Assembly: GCA_025363755.1 (NCBI GenBank)
Contig: JANYLQ010000032.1
Span: 62,001 to 126,000, forward strand
Direction: 5' to 3'
DNA length: 64,000 bases
Source: Hyphomicrobiales bacterium
GTDB lineage: Bacteria > Pseudomonadota > Alphaproteobacteria > Rhizobiales > Aestuariivirgaceae
A program made the position numbers and the translations under genes. How positions within the stretch are numbered: the stretch's first letter is position 1; every line of letters starts with the position of its first letter. A model generated the notes under the pieces. The model was given only the letters and a program-made list of their open reading frames with translations, did no database searches and was not told the DNA's origin. Below, one piece after another: positions 34,855-43,301 of the stretch.

Positions 34855-35970
34855 ATGTCATTTCTCAACATTCAAAATCTTTCGAAAAACTATGGCACGG
34901 TGCCAGTCCTCAAGAATATCTCCTTGGAAATAGAGGAGGGTGGATTTCTGGTTCTTGTCGGGCCATCAGGCTGCGGTAAATCCACTCTCCTCAATACAAT
35001 TGCAGGATTGGAAGCAATCAACGAGGGCACAATAACGATAAGTGCAAAAGATGTTAGTCAACTGCATCCGTCTGAACGTGATATTGCAATGGTGTTTCAG
35101 TCTTACGCGCTCTATCCAAATATGACAGTCGCCGGAAACATCTCTTTTGGCATGGAAATGCGCGGCGTTCCACGCGATGAGCGAGATCGTTCCGTCAAAC
35201 AGGTTTCCGATCTTTTGCAGATTGGACATCTTCTTAATCGGAAACCGGGGCAGCTTTCAGGCGGTCAACGCCAACGTGTTGCTATGGGGCGGGCACTCGT
35301 GCGCAAGCCACAAGTATTTTTGTTTGACGAACCACTTTCCAATCTCGATGCTAAGCTCCGGGTTGATATGCGGACTGAAATTAAGCGTCTGCATCAGCGG
35401 CTCAAAACGACGATTGTTTATGTGACCCATGACCAGGTGGAGGCGATGACATTGGCCACAAAGATTGCCGTTCTGAAAGACGGCGTGTTGCAACAATTTG
35501 GATCGCCTGCTGAAATTTACAATGATCCAATCAACATGTTTGTGGCTGACTTTATGGGTTCGCCCGCGATGAATTTATTGAAGGGAAAAATGTCTGTAAC
35601 TGGTGGCAAGACTCAACTTATGCTGGGCCAAAATGAAGAGCGCTGCGTTTCGATCGACCTGAAGCAAACATCTGCTGCCCTGAAAATTTACAAAGATAAA
35701 GATGTGATTTTTGGAATCAGGCCGGAGGCGTTGACCGATTTTGCGAGCGCCTCCTACAACGGCGCGTCGATCGTCAAAGTCAATTGCCTGATTGAGGTGG
35801 TGGAGCCTGCAGGTTCTGACACTTTCGCAATTACCAAGCTCGGCGGAAAAGAGGTGGTGGCTCGTTTGCGTGCTGATGCAAATGTGCAGGCGGGGCAGTA
35901 TAGCGATCTGGCTTTTAATTTAGATAAAGCGGTGTTTTTTGATCCCACGTCGCAGTTGCGCATCGCATAG
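34855..35970 (+). CDS. Sugar ABC transporter ATPase, UgpC/MsmK/GtsD family
   Basis: 371 residues. Walker A is GPSGCGKST (about residues 37-45), Q-loop VFQSYALYPNMTV, signature LSGGQRQRVAMG, Walker B VFLFDEPLSNLD and H-loop YVTHDQVEAMT. From about residue 240 a TOBE-type regulatory domain follows (NLLKGKM, FGIRPEAL). ATPases of this class can serve several permeases. It starts two bases after the permease stop. It might also energise the polyamine permease upstream, though that class normally has its own. Confidence 0.92.
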   Translation: MSFLNIQNLSKNYGTVPVLKNISLEIEEGGFLVLVGPSGCGKSTLLNTIAGLEAINEGTITISAKDVSQLHPSERDIAMVFQSYALYPNMTVAGNISFGMEMRGVPRDERDRSVKQVSDLLQIGHLLNRKPGQLSGGQRQRVAMGRALVRKPQVFLFDEPLSNLDAKLRVDMRTEIKRLHQRLKTTIVYVTHDQVEAMTLATKIAVLKDGVLQQFGSPAEIYNDPINMFVADFMGSPAMNLLKGKMSVTGGKTQLMLGQNEERCVSIDLKQTSAALKIYKDKDVIFGIRPEALTDFASASYNGASIVKVNCLIEVVEPAGSDTFAITKLGGKEVVARLRADANVQAGQYSDLAFNLDKAVFFDPTSQLRIA

Positions 35971-35975
35971 CTATC

Positions 35976-37262
35976 ATGTCACTATCTGAGGCGCTCCTCA
36001 AAGATCCAAGGAAATTACTTGTTCAATTGTTCAATGTGGCAGTGAGTGCGGGCAACCCGCTGCCCGGAATAAAAAGACACTTGCCTGCTATGCCGAGAGG
36101 ACGAACCATTGTTGTTGGGGCCGGCAAAGCTGCGGGACAGATGGCCGAAGCACTTGAGTCTGTTTGGAATGGACCACTGGAAGGAACCGTTGTTTCTCGG
36201 CATGGGACTTCTGCGAACTTGAAGCAGATTGAGTTTCTGACAGCGTCTCATCCAGTTCCTGACGAGGCGGGTTTGGTCGCTTCCGCTAAACTGCTCGATC
36301 TGGTACGGAATCTTACAGCCGATGATCTGGTGATTGCACTTATTTCTGGTGGTGGTTCTGCACTTCTGCCAGCACCGCAAGATGGGTTATCTTTGGAAGA
36401 TGAAATATTCTTGAATGAATCTCTGCTGCGTTCGGGTGCTCCGATCTCTTCCATGAATGCAGTTCGAAAGCAGGTTTCAAAAATCAAAGGTGGAAGGCTC
36501 GCGATTGCAGCTTATCCTGCAAAGGTTGTTACGTTTGTCGTTTCCGATATTCCAGGTGATAACTTGTCGCTTGTCTCAAGTGGACCGACGATTCCAGATT
36601 CAAATACCATCCAAGATGCTTTACGATTTTTGCAACAGTTTAACATTCCGATCTCGGCTGGACTTTCTAAGTTTTTTTCGAAGGCTGATGGTGCGCCGCT
36701 ACCAACAGATGAAAGACTTGAGCGAAATGATATTTATCTTGTTGCTTCGGCGGGCCAGTCTCTGGAGGCTGCTGCTGCTTTTTCGAGAAGTCTTGGCATA
36801 CCTACATACATCCTTTCAGACGCGATTGAAGGTGAAGCTCGGGAGATTGCGAAAATGCACGCGGCCATTGCCCGTGAAATAAAACATAGAAATCAACCAT
36901 TTAACGCGCCGTGTCTATTGCTCTCTGGAGGCGAAACGACTGTAACAATCGGACAGCAAGGCGAAGGTAAAGGCGGACGCAATTCTGAGTTTCTGTTGAG
37001 TTTTGCGGAGAACATTTCGGGCATTAAAAAAATTCATTGTTTGGCAGCAGATACCGATGGAATTGATGGTTCAGAGATTAATGCAGGTGGCATTGTCGAC
37101 GGAACAACGTCTGAGCGAATTGTGAAAGCCGGTGGAAACATTGCCAAACTTCTGGCGAAACATGATTCCTGGACAGCACTTAATCTTGCGGATGATCTCT
37201 TAACCACAGGTCCGACAGGAACCAACGTGAATGATTTTCGCGCAATACTGATCACTCAATAG
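35976..37262 (+). CDS. Glycerate 2-kinase (MOFRL family, GckA/TtuD type)
   Basis: 428 residues. The N-terminal domain has IVVGAGKAAGQMAEALE and LISGGGSALLPAPQDGLSLEDE, with the conserved K and GGGSAL motifs of the family. The C-terminal MOFRL domain includes LLSGGETTVTI, GKGGRNSEFLLSFA and AADTDGIDGSEINAGGIVDGTT. These enzymes phosphorylate D-glycerate to 2-phosphoglycerate; some older annotations call them hydroxypyruvate reductases. It is last in the sugar operon, so the pathway probably delivers glycerate to lower glycolysis. Confidence 0.9.
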   Translation: MSLSEALLKDPRKLLVQLFNVAVSAGNPLPGIKRHLPAMPRGRTIVVGAGKAAGQMAEALESVWNGPLEGTVVSRHGTSANLKQIEFLTASHPVPDEAGLVASAKLLDLVRNLTADDLVIALISGGGSALLPAPQDGLSLEDEIFLNESLLRSGAPISSMNAVRKQVSKIKGGRLAIAAYPAKVVTFVVSDIPGDNLSLVSSGPTIPDSNTIQDALRFLQQFNIPISAGLSKFFSKADGAPLPTDERLERNDIYLVASAGQSLEAAAAFSRSLGIPTYILSDAIEGEAREIAKMHAAIAREIKHRNQPFNAPCLLLSGGETTVTIGQQGEGKGGRNSEFLLSFAENISGIKKIHCLAADTDGIDGSEINAGGIVDGTTSERIVKAGGNIAKLLAKHDSWTALNLADDLLTTGPTGTNVNDFRAILITQ

Positions 37263-37297
37263 ATGGTCCCACTGTTAATGCGGCCAGTGAACTTATC

Positions 37298-37318
37298 TCA
37301 CTCACTGAAAGTGAGTGA
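37298..37318 (+). terminator. Hairpin after the sugar operon
   Basis: Perfect arms TCACTCAC and GTGAGTGA with a TGAAA loop, 36 bases past the glycerate kinase stop. There is no T-run, so termination would have to be Rho-assisted. It separates the sugar operon from the dehydratase cluster. Confidence 0.4.
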
Positions 37319-37468
37319 CTCAAAGCCCGTTAAAGCGGTTATCCCCTTGGCAAGCTGTATGTTCATTACAATCGAATTCCGCTTAAACACTTAGCCATAT
37401 CGAAATCAATCTACACTTGCCTCGAGCAAGACTTGACTCTTAAGGCATCCTCCACGCAAACTTGGTCT

Positions 37469-39736
37469 ATGGTCAGTGCTGATAATCCAAATCGATGGCG
37501 GCGATATGCGGATTGGGACGAGCGTCCGCTGCGTTTAGACAAGTTCGCCAAGGAAGACCCGGCTAATGGATTTTCAGCCTTTTCAAGTCCTGCTGATCCA
37601 AAGCCAAGCGTGAAAATCAGCGCGGGCTCTATCGTCAGCATGGACGGTGTGTTGGCTCATGATTTCGATATGATCGATGAATTCATTGCGCGCCATCATA
37701 TTGATCCTGCGATTGCTGAAGAAGCCATGGCGATGAACTCTGGGCAGGTTGCCCGCATGTTAGTTGATATGAATGTGCCACGCGAAGCTTTGGTGCGCTT
37801 GGCGCATGGCATGACACCGGCAAAACTGGCCGATGTTGTTTCGCGTTTGAACGCGCTGGAAATTGCGTTTGCCTATTCTAAAATGCGGGCTCGTAAAACG
37901 CCTGGCAATCAGGCGCATGTGACCAATGCGAAAGACGATCCACTTCAGCTCGCCGCTGATGCGGCAACAGCGGTAGCCTTTGGTTTTGATGAAATTGAAA
38001 CAACAATGCGTGTGTCACGCAACGCATGGTCAAATGCTGTGGCTTGTGCAGTGGGTTCGGCTGTGGGGCGTTGGGGTACATTATTTCAATGTTCGAGCGA
38101 GGAAGCCGAAGAGTTGCGCATCGGTATGGCGGGCTTTACATCCTATGCGGAAACCGTTTCAGTTTATGGCACGGAGAAGACTTTTATCGATGGTGATGAT
38201 ACGCCATGGTCAAAGGCGTTTCTCGCCGCCGCCTATGCCTCTCGTGGCATCAAAATGCGGTGCACCTCTGGCGCGGGGTCTGAGTTGCTGATGGGCTTTC
38301 ATGAATCCAAATCATTGCTTTACCTCGAGGCACGCTGCTTATGCTTGCAGCGCGGTATGGGTGTGCAGGGTACCCAGAATGGCGGCATTGATGGTGCGCC
38401 TTTAACAGCCACAATTCCGGGCGGCGTTCGTGAATTGATGGCCGAAAACTTGATCGCAGTTTGGCTCGATCTCGAATGTGCGTCGGGCAATGACGCACGC
38501 TCAACTGAATCTGAAATTCGTGTGGGCGCAAAAATTCTGCCCTATCTCATTGGCGGTTCTGATCTCATCTGCTCTGGCTTCGGCTCTATTCTGGCTTATG
38601 ATAATTCTTTCAATCCATCGCTCTTTAATGGCGAAGAGATGGAGGATTATTTAGTGCTGCAACGCGATTTTGAAGCTGATGGCGGGTTGACACCTCTACC
38701 TGAATCAAAAGCAATCGATCTGCGCCGCAAGGCTGTCGATTGCATTGCTGCGGTGTTTGAAGAATTAGAGCTGGGCCAGCCCACTGCTGATATGAAACAA
38801 AGCGTTGTCATTGCTTCTGGTTCAAACGAAACGCGCAGCTATATGCCCCGCGAAGTGGCGGGTATCAGCGAGGCAATCAAAGATCGCGGTATAACGGTTG
38901 TGGATGTAATCAAGGCTTTGGCAAAACGAGGGTTCAGGGAGGAAGCCGAAAACCTTTTGAACGTTGTGAAGCTTCGTGTCTCCGGTGACTATCTGCAAAC
39001 CTCGGCCATGGTGCGACATGGAAAAGTGGTAAGTGCCATCAACGATCCCAACACATATCAAGGGCCTGGAACAGGTTACCGCGTTTCCGAATCTCGCCGT
39101 CTTGAAATCAATTCTATCCGGGATGTGCTCGATCAAGATGAAGTGCTGCGCTCTGAAGCAATGCATGAAAAAGAAGAGGCGCGGCGCATTGGTTACCGCG
39201 TGATTGGCGAGGCCCTTCCGAGCGATGATAAAAATGAAATCGTCATTGGTATCAGTCCGGCCTTTGGCTTGAAGCTTTTCCAGACGACTGCAAGCCACAG
39301 GCTTTCCGATATTTTGAAAAATATGATCACTGCAATCGAAACTCGTGGTTTGAAGGCGCGTATTGTGCGCTTCAATCACACGGCTGACACATCCTTCCTC
39401 GGGCTGTCTGCCGCGCGCCTTTCAGGCTCTGGCATTGGCATTGGAATTCAGGCCAAGGGTACGGCGGTCATCCATCAACGTGATCGTTTGCCACATAACA
39501 ATCTGGAACTGTTTTCGAACGCGCCGATTACTCAGCTCGAACACTATAAAGGTTTCGGTGCCAACGCCGCCGCTTACGCTTTAGGTGAAATGCCGGAACC
39601 CGTCGTTGTTCCGACCAGAGGAGAAGCCATGGGCTCGCGCTATCATGCGCGTGTTGCATTGATTTACGCAATTGAAACGGCGCTCACATCGGAAGGTGCT
39701 GCACCTCAAAACATCGAAGTGAAATTCAAATTATGA
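37469..39736 (+). CDS. B12-dependent diol dehydratase, alpha and beta subunits fused, altered substrate pocket
   Basis: 755 residues from ATG 37469 (TTG 37433 is possible). Residues up to about 575 align without gaps to PduC/PddA over the catalytic region, and from about 588 to the end (EIVIGISPAFG, RLSGSGIGIGIQAKGT, PHNNLELFSNAP) to the medium subunit PduD. Residues equivalent to Klebsiella His143, Glu170, Glu221, Gln296 and Asp335 are all kept. Ser301 is Asp (codon 38388-38390) and Gln336 is Ala (38495-38497), so the pocket around substrate C3 differs. The enzyme uses adenosylcobalamin to dehydrate a 1,2-diol to an aldehyde. The small subunit follows with a four-base overlap. No shell genes or reactivase are present. 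Confidence 0.88.
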   Translation: MVSADNPNRWRRYADWDERPLRLDKFAKEDPANGFSAFSSPADPKPSVKISAGSIVSMDGVLAHDFDMIDEFIARHHIDPAIAEEAMAMNSGQVARMLVDMNVPREALVRLAHGMTPAKLADVVSRLNALEIAFAYSKMRARKTPGNQAHVTNAKDDPLQLAADAATAVAFGFDEIETTMRVSRNAWSNAVACAVGSAVGRWGTLFQCSSEEAEELRIGMAGFTSYAETVSVYGTEKTFIDGDDTPWSKAFLAAAYASRGIKMRCTSGAGSELLMGFHESKSLLYLEARCLCLQRGMGVQGTQNGGIDGAPLTATIPGGVRELMAENLIAVWLDLECASGNDARSTESEIRVGAKILPYLIGGSDLICSGFGSILAYDNSFNPSLFNGEEMEDYLVLQRDFEADGGLTPLPESKAIDLRRKAVDCIAAVFEELELGQPTADMKQSVVIASGSNETRSYMPREVAGISEAIKDRGITVVDVIKALAKRGFREEAENLLNVVKLRVSGDYLQTSAMVRHGKVVSAINDPNTYQGPGTGYRVSESRRLEINSIRDVLDQDEVLRSEAMHEKEEARRIGYRVIGEALPSDDKNEIVIGISPAFGLKLFQTTASHRLSDILKNMITAIETRGLKARIVRFNHTADTSFLGLSAARLSGSGIGIGIQAKGTAVIHQRDRLPHNNLELFSNAPITQLEHYKGFGANAAAYALGEMPEPVVVPTRGEAMGSRYHARVALIYAIETALTSEGAAPQNIEVKFKL

Positions 39737-40158
39737 CCCGCAAATTGACATTGGCTGATTATCCACTGGCCGAAACCCGCAGCGCTGAAGTCAAAGGTAC
39801 ACGCGGAAAATCATTGGACGATATTTCTTTGGATGCCTTGTTGAATGGTGATGTGACCATGGAAGACTTGCGCATCACGCCAAAAGCACTGGCCGATCAG
39901 GCTGAAATTTCACGCGCTGCAAACCGTCCAACACTCGCATTGAACTTCGAACGTGCCGCTGAACTCGTGAATGTGCCGCAAGATTTTATTATGAGTTCAT
40001 ATGAATTGCTGCGGCCCGGACGTGCCAAAACAAAGCAGCAGATTTTGGATGTGGCGAAAATATTTCGGAACCAACATAAAGCGCCGGCGATTGCTGCATT
40101 CTTTGAAGAGGCGGCGGAAATCTACGAACGCCGCGGCCTTTACACCCATCGTTTTTGA
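39733..40158 (+). CDS. Diol dehydratase small (gamma) subunit, PduE-like
   Basis: 141 residues, the third subunit of the dehydratase. It has YPLAETRSAEVKGTRGKSLDDISLDAL, matching the PduE pattern of YP..E..P..V.T..GK...DI.L, then DLRITPKALADQAEISRAANRPTLALNFERAAEL and the C-terminal LRPGRAKTKQQILDVA..YE. It is helical and packs on the alpha subunit. ATGA overlap with the fused alpha-beta gene shows coupling. The N-terminal encapsulation peptide known from microcompartment PduE/PduD is not evident. Confidence 0.88.
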   Translation: MTRKLTLADYPLAETRSAEVKGTRGKSLDDISLDALLNGDVTMEDLRITPKALADQAEISRAANRPTLALNFERAAELVNVPQDFIMSSYELLRPGRAKTKQQILDVAKIFRNQHKAPAIAAFFEEAAEIYERRGLYTHRF

Positions 40159-40165
40159 GGAACCA

Positions 40166-40864
40166 ATGAACTGGAAAACTGAACACCGCTCGATCTACTA
40201 TGCAACGGCACCTGAACCTGATGATATGAAGCTTTTGCCCAGCGAAACCGCCTTGCTGGTGATTGATGTCCAAAACACCTATCTTGAAAGGCCTGACCGC
40301 GATTTGCTTTCCAAAGTCGAGCAAGCGCATTTTGATTTATGGTCTCCGTTTCATTCACGTATGCATAGTCAGGTCATCCCTCGGACGTCGGAAATTCTAA
40401 AGCTTTTTCGCGCTCATCACATCGAGTGCTTGTTCGCCCGTATTGCATCTCACACCAAAGATGGTCGGGATCGTTCCTTGTCTCAGAAAATGCCGGGATG
40501 GAATAATCTGTTGTTACCAAAGAACGATCAACCCTCGCAAATTGTGGCGCAGCTTGCACCAGTGGGCGATGAGATTGTTGTAACAAAGACAACAGACTCA
40601 GCATTGACCGGCACCAATCTGCGTTTGATCCTCCATAATCTCGGCATAAAGAATCTGATCTGCGTTGGAATTTTTACGGATCAGTGTATTTCTTCAACTG
40701 TGCGCAGCTTGGCTGATGAAAGTTTCAACGTGATTGTTCTCGAGGATTGCTGCGCGGCAGGTTCAGATGAGTTGCACAGAAAGGAGCTGGAAATCATAAA
40801 CATGATCTATTGTCATGTGATGAGCAGCGCAGAAGTTGTGCAAATGATGGGCTTGGCAAAGTAG
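40166..40864 (+). CDS. Isochorismatase-family cysteine hydrolase
   Basis: I chose ATG 40166 with GAGG just upstream, eight bases after pduE; the longer frame inside pduE is rejected. 232 residues. The catalytic triad fits: Asp in LLVIDVQNTYL, Lys in VVTKTTDSALTGTNL and Cys in GIFTDQCISSTVRSLAD. The family includes nicotinamidases, N-carbamoyl amidohydrolases and ureidoacrylate amidases, so an amide or carbamoyl C-N bond is a likely target. Within a putative amino-alcohol cluster it could unmask an N-acyl or N-carbamoyl amine. The substrate is unknown. Confidence 0.8.
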   Translation: MNWKTEHRSIYYATAPEPDDMKLLPSETALLVIDVQNTYLERPDRDLLSKVEQAHFDLWSPFHSRMHSQVIPRTSEILKLFRAHHIECLFARIASHTKDGRDRSLSQKMPGWNNLLLPKNDQPSQIVAQLAPVGDEIVVTKTTDSALTGTNLRLILHNLGIKNLICVGIFTDQCISSTVRSLADESFNVIVLEDCCAAGSDELHRKELEIINMIYCHVMSSAEVVQMMGLAK

Positions 40865-40952
40865 GATTTTTGCAGCAGTATCCACGCTTGGTTGAAGTTC
40901 CAGTATAGGGGCGGGCCAAATTAGGGGAACGTGAAACAAACGGAGGGGCAAG

Positions 40953-42467
40953 ATGTCTCAAGCAAACGCAACAGGTGCGATCGATATTTCGCATAACAAA
41001 GGCGTGGATCGCCTTCAATCCAAAGCGGTGGGCCTTATTGGTGTACTGTTTTTAACCGTCACGGGTGCAGCACCCATGTCTGCCATGTTGGGCAACGTGC
41101 CTTTCGCTGCAGGTTACGGCATTGGCTCGCATACGCCAGCTGCATTTTTGCTGGCCACCATCGTGCTTACACTCTTCTCAGTCGGCTATGCCGCAATGGC
41201 AGGACGCGTTTCAACGGTGGGTGGTTTTTATTCATTCATCAGCCAAGGACTTGGCCGTGAAGTTGGCATGTCGGCGGGTTTAACTTCCCTTGTTTGTTAC
41301 AGCATTTTTGAATCTTCCCTTTATGGCTTGTTTGCCTTTTTCGGCAACGCGTGGCTGAAATCGCATTTTGGAATTGACGTGGGTTGGCTGTGGCTGGCGC
41401 TTGCTGCTGTGATCGGCGCAGGACTATTCAGCTACCGTGACGTGAAGTTATCTGCTGCTGTTCTCGGTGTGGCGCTGGTTGCTGAAGTCGCCATGCTGGC
41501 AATTTTCGCGTTGGGCGTGGTTTTTGCAAAGACTGGCACAAATTTCAGCGGTGAATATCTCAACGTATTCAATGTCGCCGTTCCGGTGGCCGCACAAAAA
41601 GTTGGCGCGGTGGATATTCCTGTCGGTGCTGCTGCGGTTGGCATATTCATGGCCTTCTGGTCTTGGGTCGGTTTCGAGATGGCACCAAACTATGCTGAAG
41701 AATCACGCGATCCAAAACGCGTGGTTCCGCGCTCACTTTATTATTCAGTGATTGGTCTTGGTTTGTTTTACACATTGATCAGCTTTTGCGTGGTTTCTGC
41801 TTATCCAACGGAAGGTGATATGTTGGCCAAAGCGTTTAGTGACTCGGGCAACTTCTTCCTTGATCCACTCAATCAATTTGTCGGTGGATGGGCCAAGGAA
41901 CTGATGAGCTTGCTTATCCTCACCAGTTCATTTGCGTGTGGCATGGCATTCCACAACACGGCTTCGCGTTATATGTATTCGCTTGGTCGTGAGGGCGTTC
42001 TGCCTTCTGCACTCGGCAATACACATGACACTTACAAAAGCCCTCATACCGCTTCAATTGTGCAATCTGGTTTTGCTGCTTTGTGGATAGTGCTTTATGC
42101 ATTCTTCTACGGCACCAATGATCCAAATGCCCAAGCCTATCTGGGCGTTTATACGTTGTTTGCAGTGTTGGGCACTGGACTGTTGCTGGTTCTGCAAGCT
42201 GTGGTTTCCATTGCGATCATCCGCTATTTCCAAAAGAATGGCGGCGGCAATGTGTTCTCAACTATGATCGCACCCGCAATTTCTTTCGTGGTGCAACTGG
42301 TGTTGGTGTGGATGTTGATCAGCAATCTTTCAACACTGGGCGGCCAGACTTGGTTGATCTGGACTGGCGCTGCCGTGATCTTGATTGGTCTCATTTGGGG
42401 CTTTGCTTTGAAGTCGATGAACCCAACGGGTTATAACAACATTGGCCGCATGGTGAATGAAGGTTAA
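40953..42467 (+). CDS. APC-superfamily amine/amino-acid permease
   Basis: 504 residues with about 12 membrane helices. The first segment, VGLIGVLFLTVTGAAPMSAMLGNVPFAAGYG, carries the APC substrate-backbone loop (TGAAP), and SVGYAAMAGRVSTVGGFYSFISQGLG is the typical helix 2-3 region. The middle has FWSWVGFEMAPNYAEESRDPKRVVPR. Relatives import amino acids, ethanolamine or other amines. A permease for amines, not diols, next to a diol dehydratase is one clue to an amino-alcohol substrate. An A/G-rich ribosome site (GGAGGGG) precedes the ATG. Confidence 0.85.
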   Translation: MSQANATGAIDISHNKGVDRLQSKAVGLIGVLFLTVTGAAPMSAMLGNVPFAAGYGIGSHTPAAFLLATIVLTLFSVGYAAMAGRVSTVGGFYSFISQGLGREVGMSAGLTSLVCYSIFESSLYGLFAFFGNAWLKSHFGIDVGWLWLALAAVIGAGLFSYRDVKLSAAVLGVALVAEVAMLAIFALGVVFAKTGTNFSGEYLNVFNVAVPVAAQKVGAVDIPVGAAAVGIFMAFWSWVGFEMAPNYAEESRDPKRVVPRSLYYSVIGLGLFYTLISFCVVSAYPTEGDMLAKAFSDSGNFFLDPLNQFVGGWAKELMSLLILTSSFACGMAFHNTASRYMYSLGREGVLPSALGNTHDTYKSPHTASIVQSGFAALWIVLYAFFYGTNDPNAQAYLGVYTLFAVLGTGLLLVLQAVVSIAIIRYFQKNGGGNVFSTMIAPAISFVVQLVLVWMLISNLSTLGGQTWLIWTGAAVILIGLIWGFALKSMNPTGYNNIGRMVNEG

Positions 42468-42487
42468 TCAGTATACGGATTAATTCT

Positions 42488-42520
42488 GGGGCAGTGGCAA
42501 CGCTGCCCCATTTTTGTTTT
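42488..42520 (+). terminator. Rho-independent terminator after the permease
   Basis: Perfect 7-bp GC arms GGGGCAG and CTGCCCC around an 8-base loop, followed by ATTTTTGTTTT. It lies 20 bases past the permease stop and 10 bases before the SDR start, so the SDR may be expressed by read-through or have a promoter within the hairpin region. Confidence 0.8.
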
Positions 42521-42530
42521 GGAGCGTTGC

Positions 42531-43301
42531 ATGACAACATCATTGATGGGCCGTTCGGTTTTAGTCACAGGTGGCAGCAAGGGCATAGGTAAAGGCATTG
42601 CGCGGGTGTTTGCGGAAGCAGGAGCCAAGGTGGCAATTATGGCTCGGCATTTCGATCAAGCGCAAGCCGCAGCTGAAGACATTGGTCATGGTGCCTTTGG
42701 CATCGCAGGCGATGTCACTTTGCTCGTCAGTTTGGAAGCGGCAATGGCGAGTGTGATCAAACAAAACGGTGCACTTGATGTGCTCTGCGCCAATGCGGGC
42801 ATATTTCCGGCCGCGCGCTTAGAAGAAATGAGCGAAGCCCAATGGGATGAGGTGATGGATACAAACCTCAAAGGAACCTTTCTAACTCTAAAAGCAGCGA
42901 TCCCTTATTTGAAAAAATCAGATCAAGGTCGCGTAATCATCACATCGTCCATTACTGGCCCGGTGACCGGCTATCCCGGTTGGACACATTATGGCGCATC
43001 AAAATCCGGCCAGCTTGGCTTTATGCGAACAGCGTGTTTGGAGCTGGCCAAATATGGCATTACAGTCAACGCGGTGATGCCCGGCAATATTATGACCGAA
43101 GGTTTGGTTGGTAATGGTGAAGCCTACATCAAATCCATGGAAGCCTCGGTACCCTTAAAGCGCTTGGGCACGCCTGAAGACATCGGCCATGCCGCTTTAT
43201 ACTTCGCGTCGAAAGAAGCCGCCTATGTGACAGGCCAAACGATTGTGGTCGATGGCGGGCAGATTTTGCCTGAGAGTTTGGAAGCACTTAATCAGGCGTA
43301 A
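42531..43301 (+). CDS. Short-chain dehydrogenase/reductase
   Basis: ATG 42531 behind GGAG; 256 residues. Classical SDR: TGGSKGIGKGIARVF (cofactor loop), NAGIFP for the NAG motif, Ser in IITSSITGP, then Tyr and Lys in YGASKSG. The C-terminus YVTGQTIVVDGGQILPE is standard. It oxidises an alcohol or reduces a ketone or aldehyde with NAD(P)H. An SDR is also found beside kinase and class III PLP genes in mycobacterial aminopropanol loci, where it acts as 1-amino-2-propanol dehydrogenase; that role is possible here. Its 3' end overlaps the convergent kinase by 10 bases. Confidence 0.85.
   Translation: MTTSLMGRSVLVTGGSKGIGKGIARVFAEAGAKVAIMARHFDQAQAAAEDIGHGAFGIAGDVTLLVSLEAAMASVIKQNGALDVLCANAGIFPAARLEEMSEAQWDEVMDTNLKGTFLTLKAAIPYLKKSDQGRVIITSSITGPVTGYPGWTHYGASKSGQLGFMRTACLELAKYGITVNAVMPGNIMTEGLVGNGEAYIKSMEASVPLKRLGTPEDIGHAALYFASKEAAYVTGQTIVVDGGQILPESLEALNQA

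Noticed and set aside
37263-37468. Cobalamin riboswitch before the B12 dehydratase
   Set aside because: Only a loose CCCACTG is seen; no full B12 box or stem framework could be recognised.
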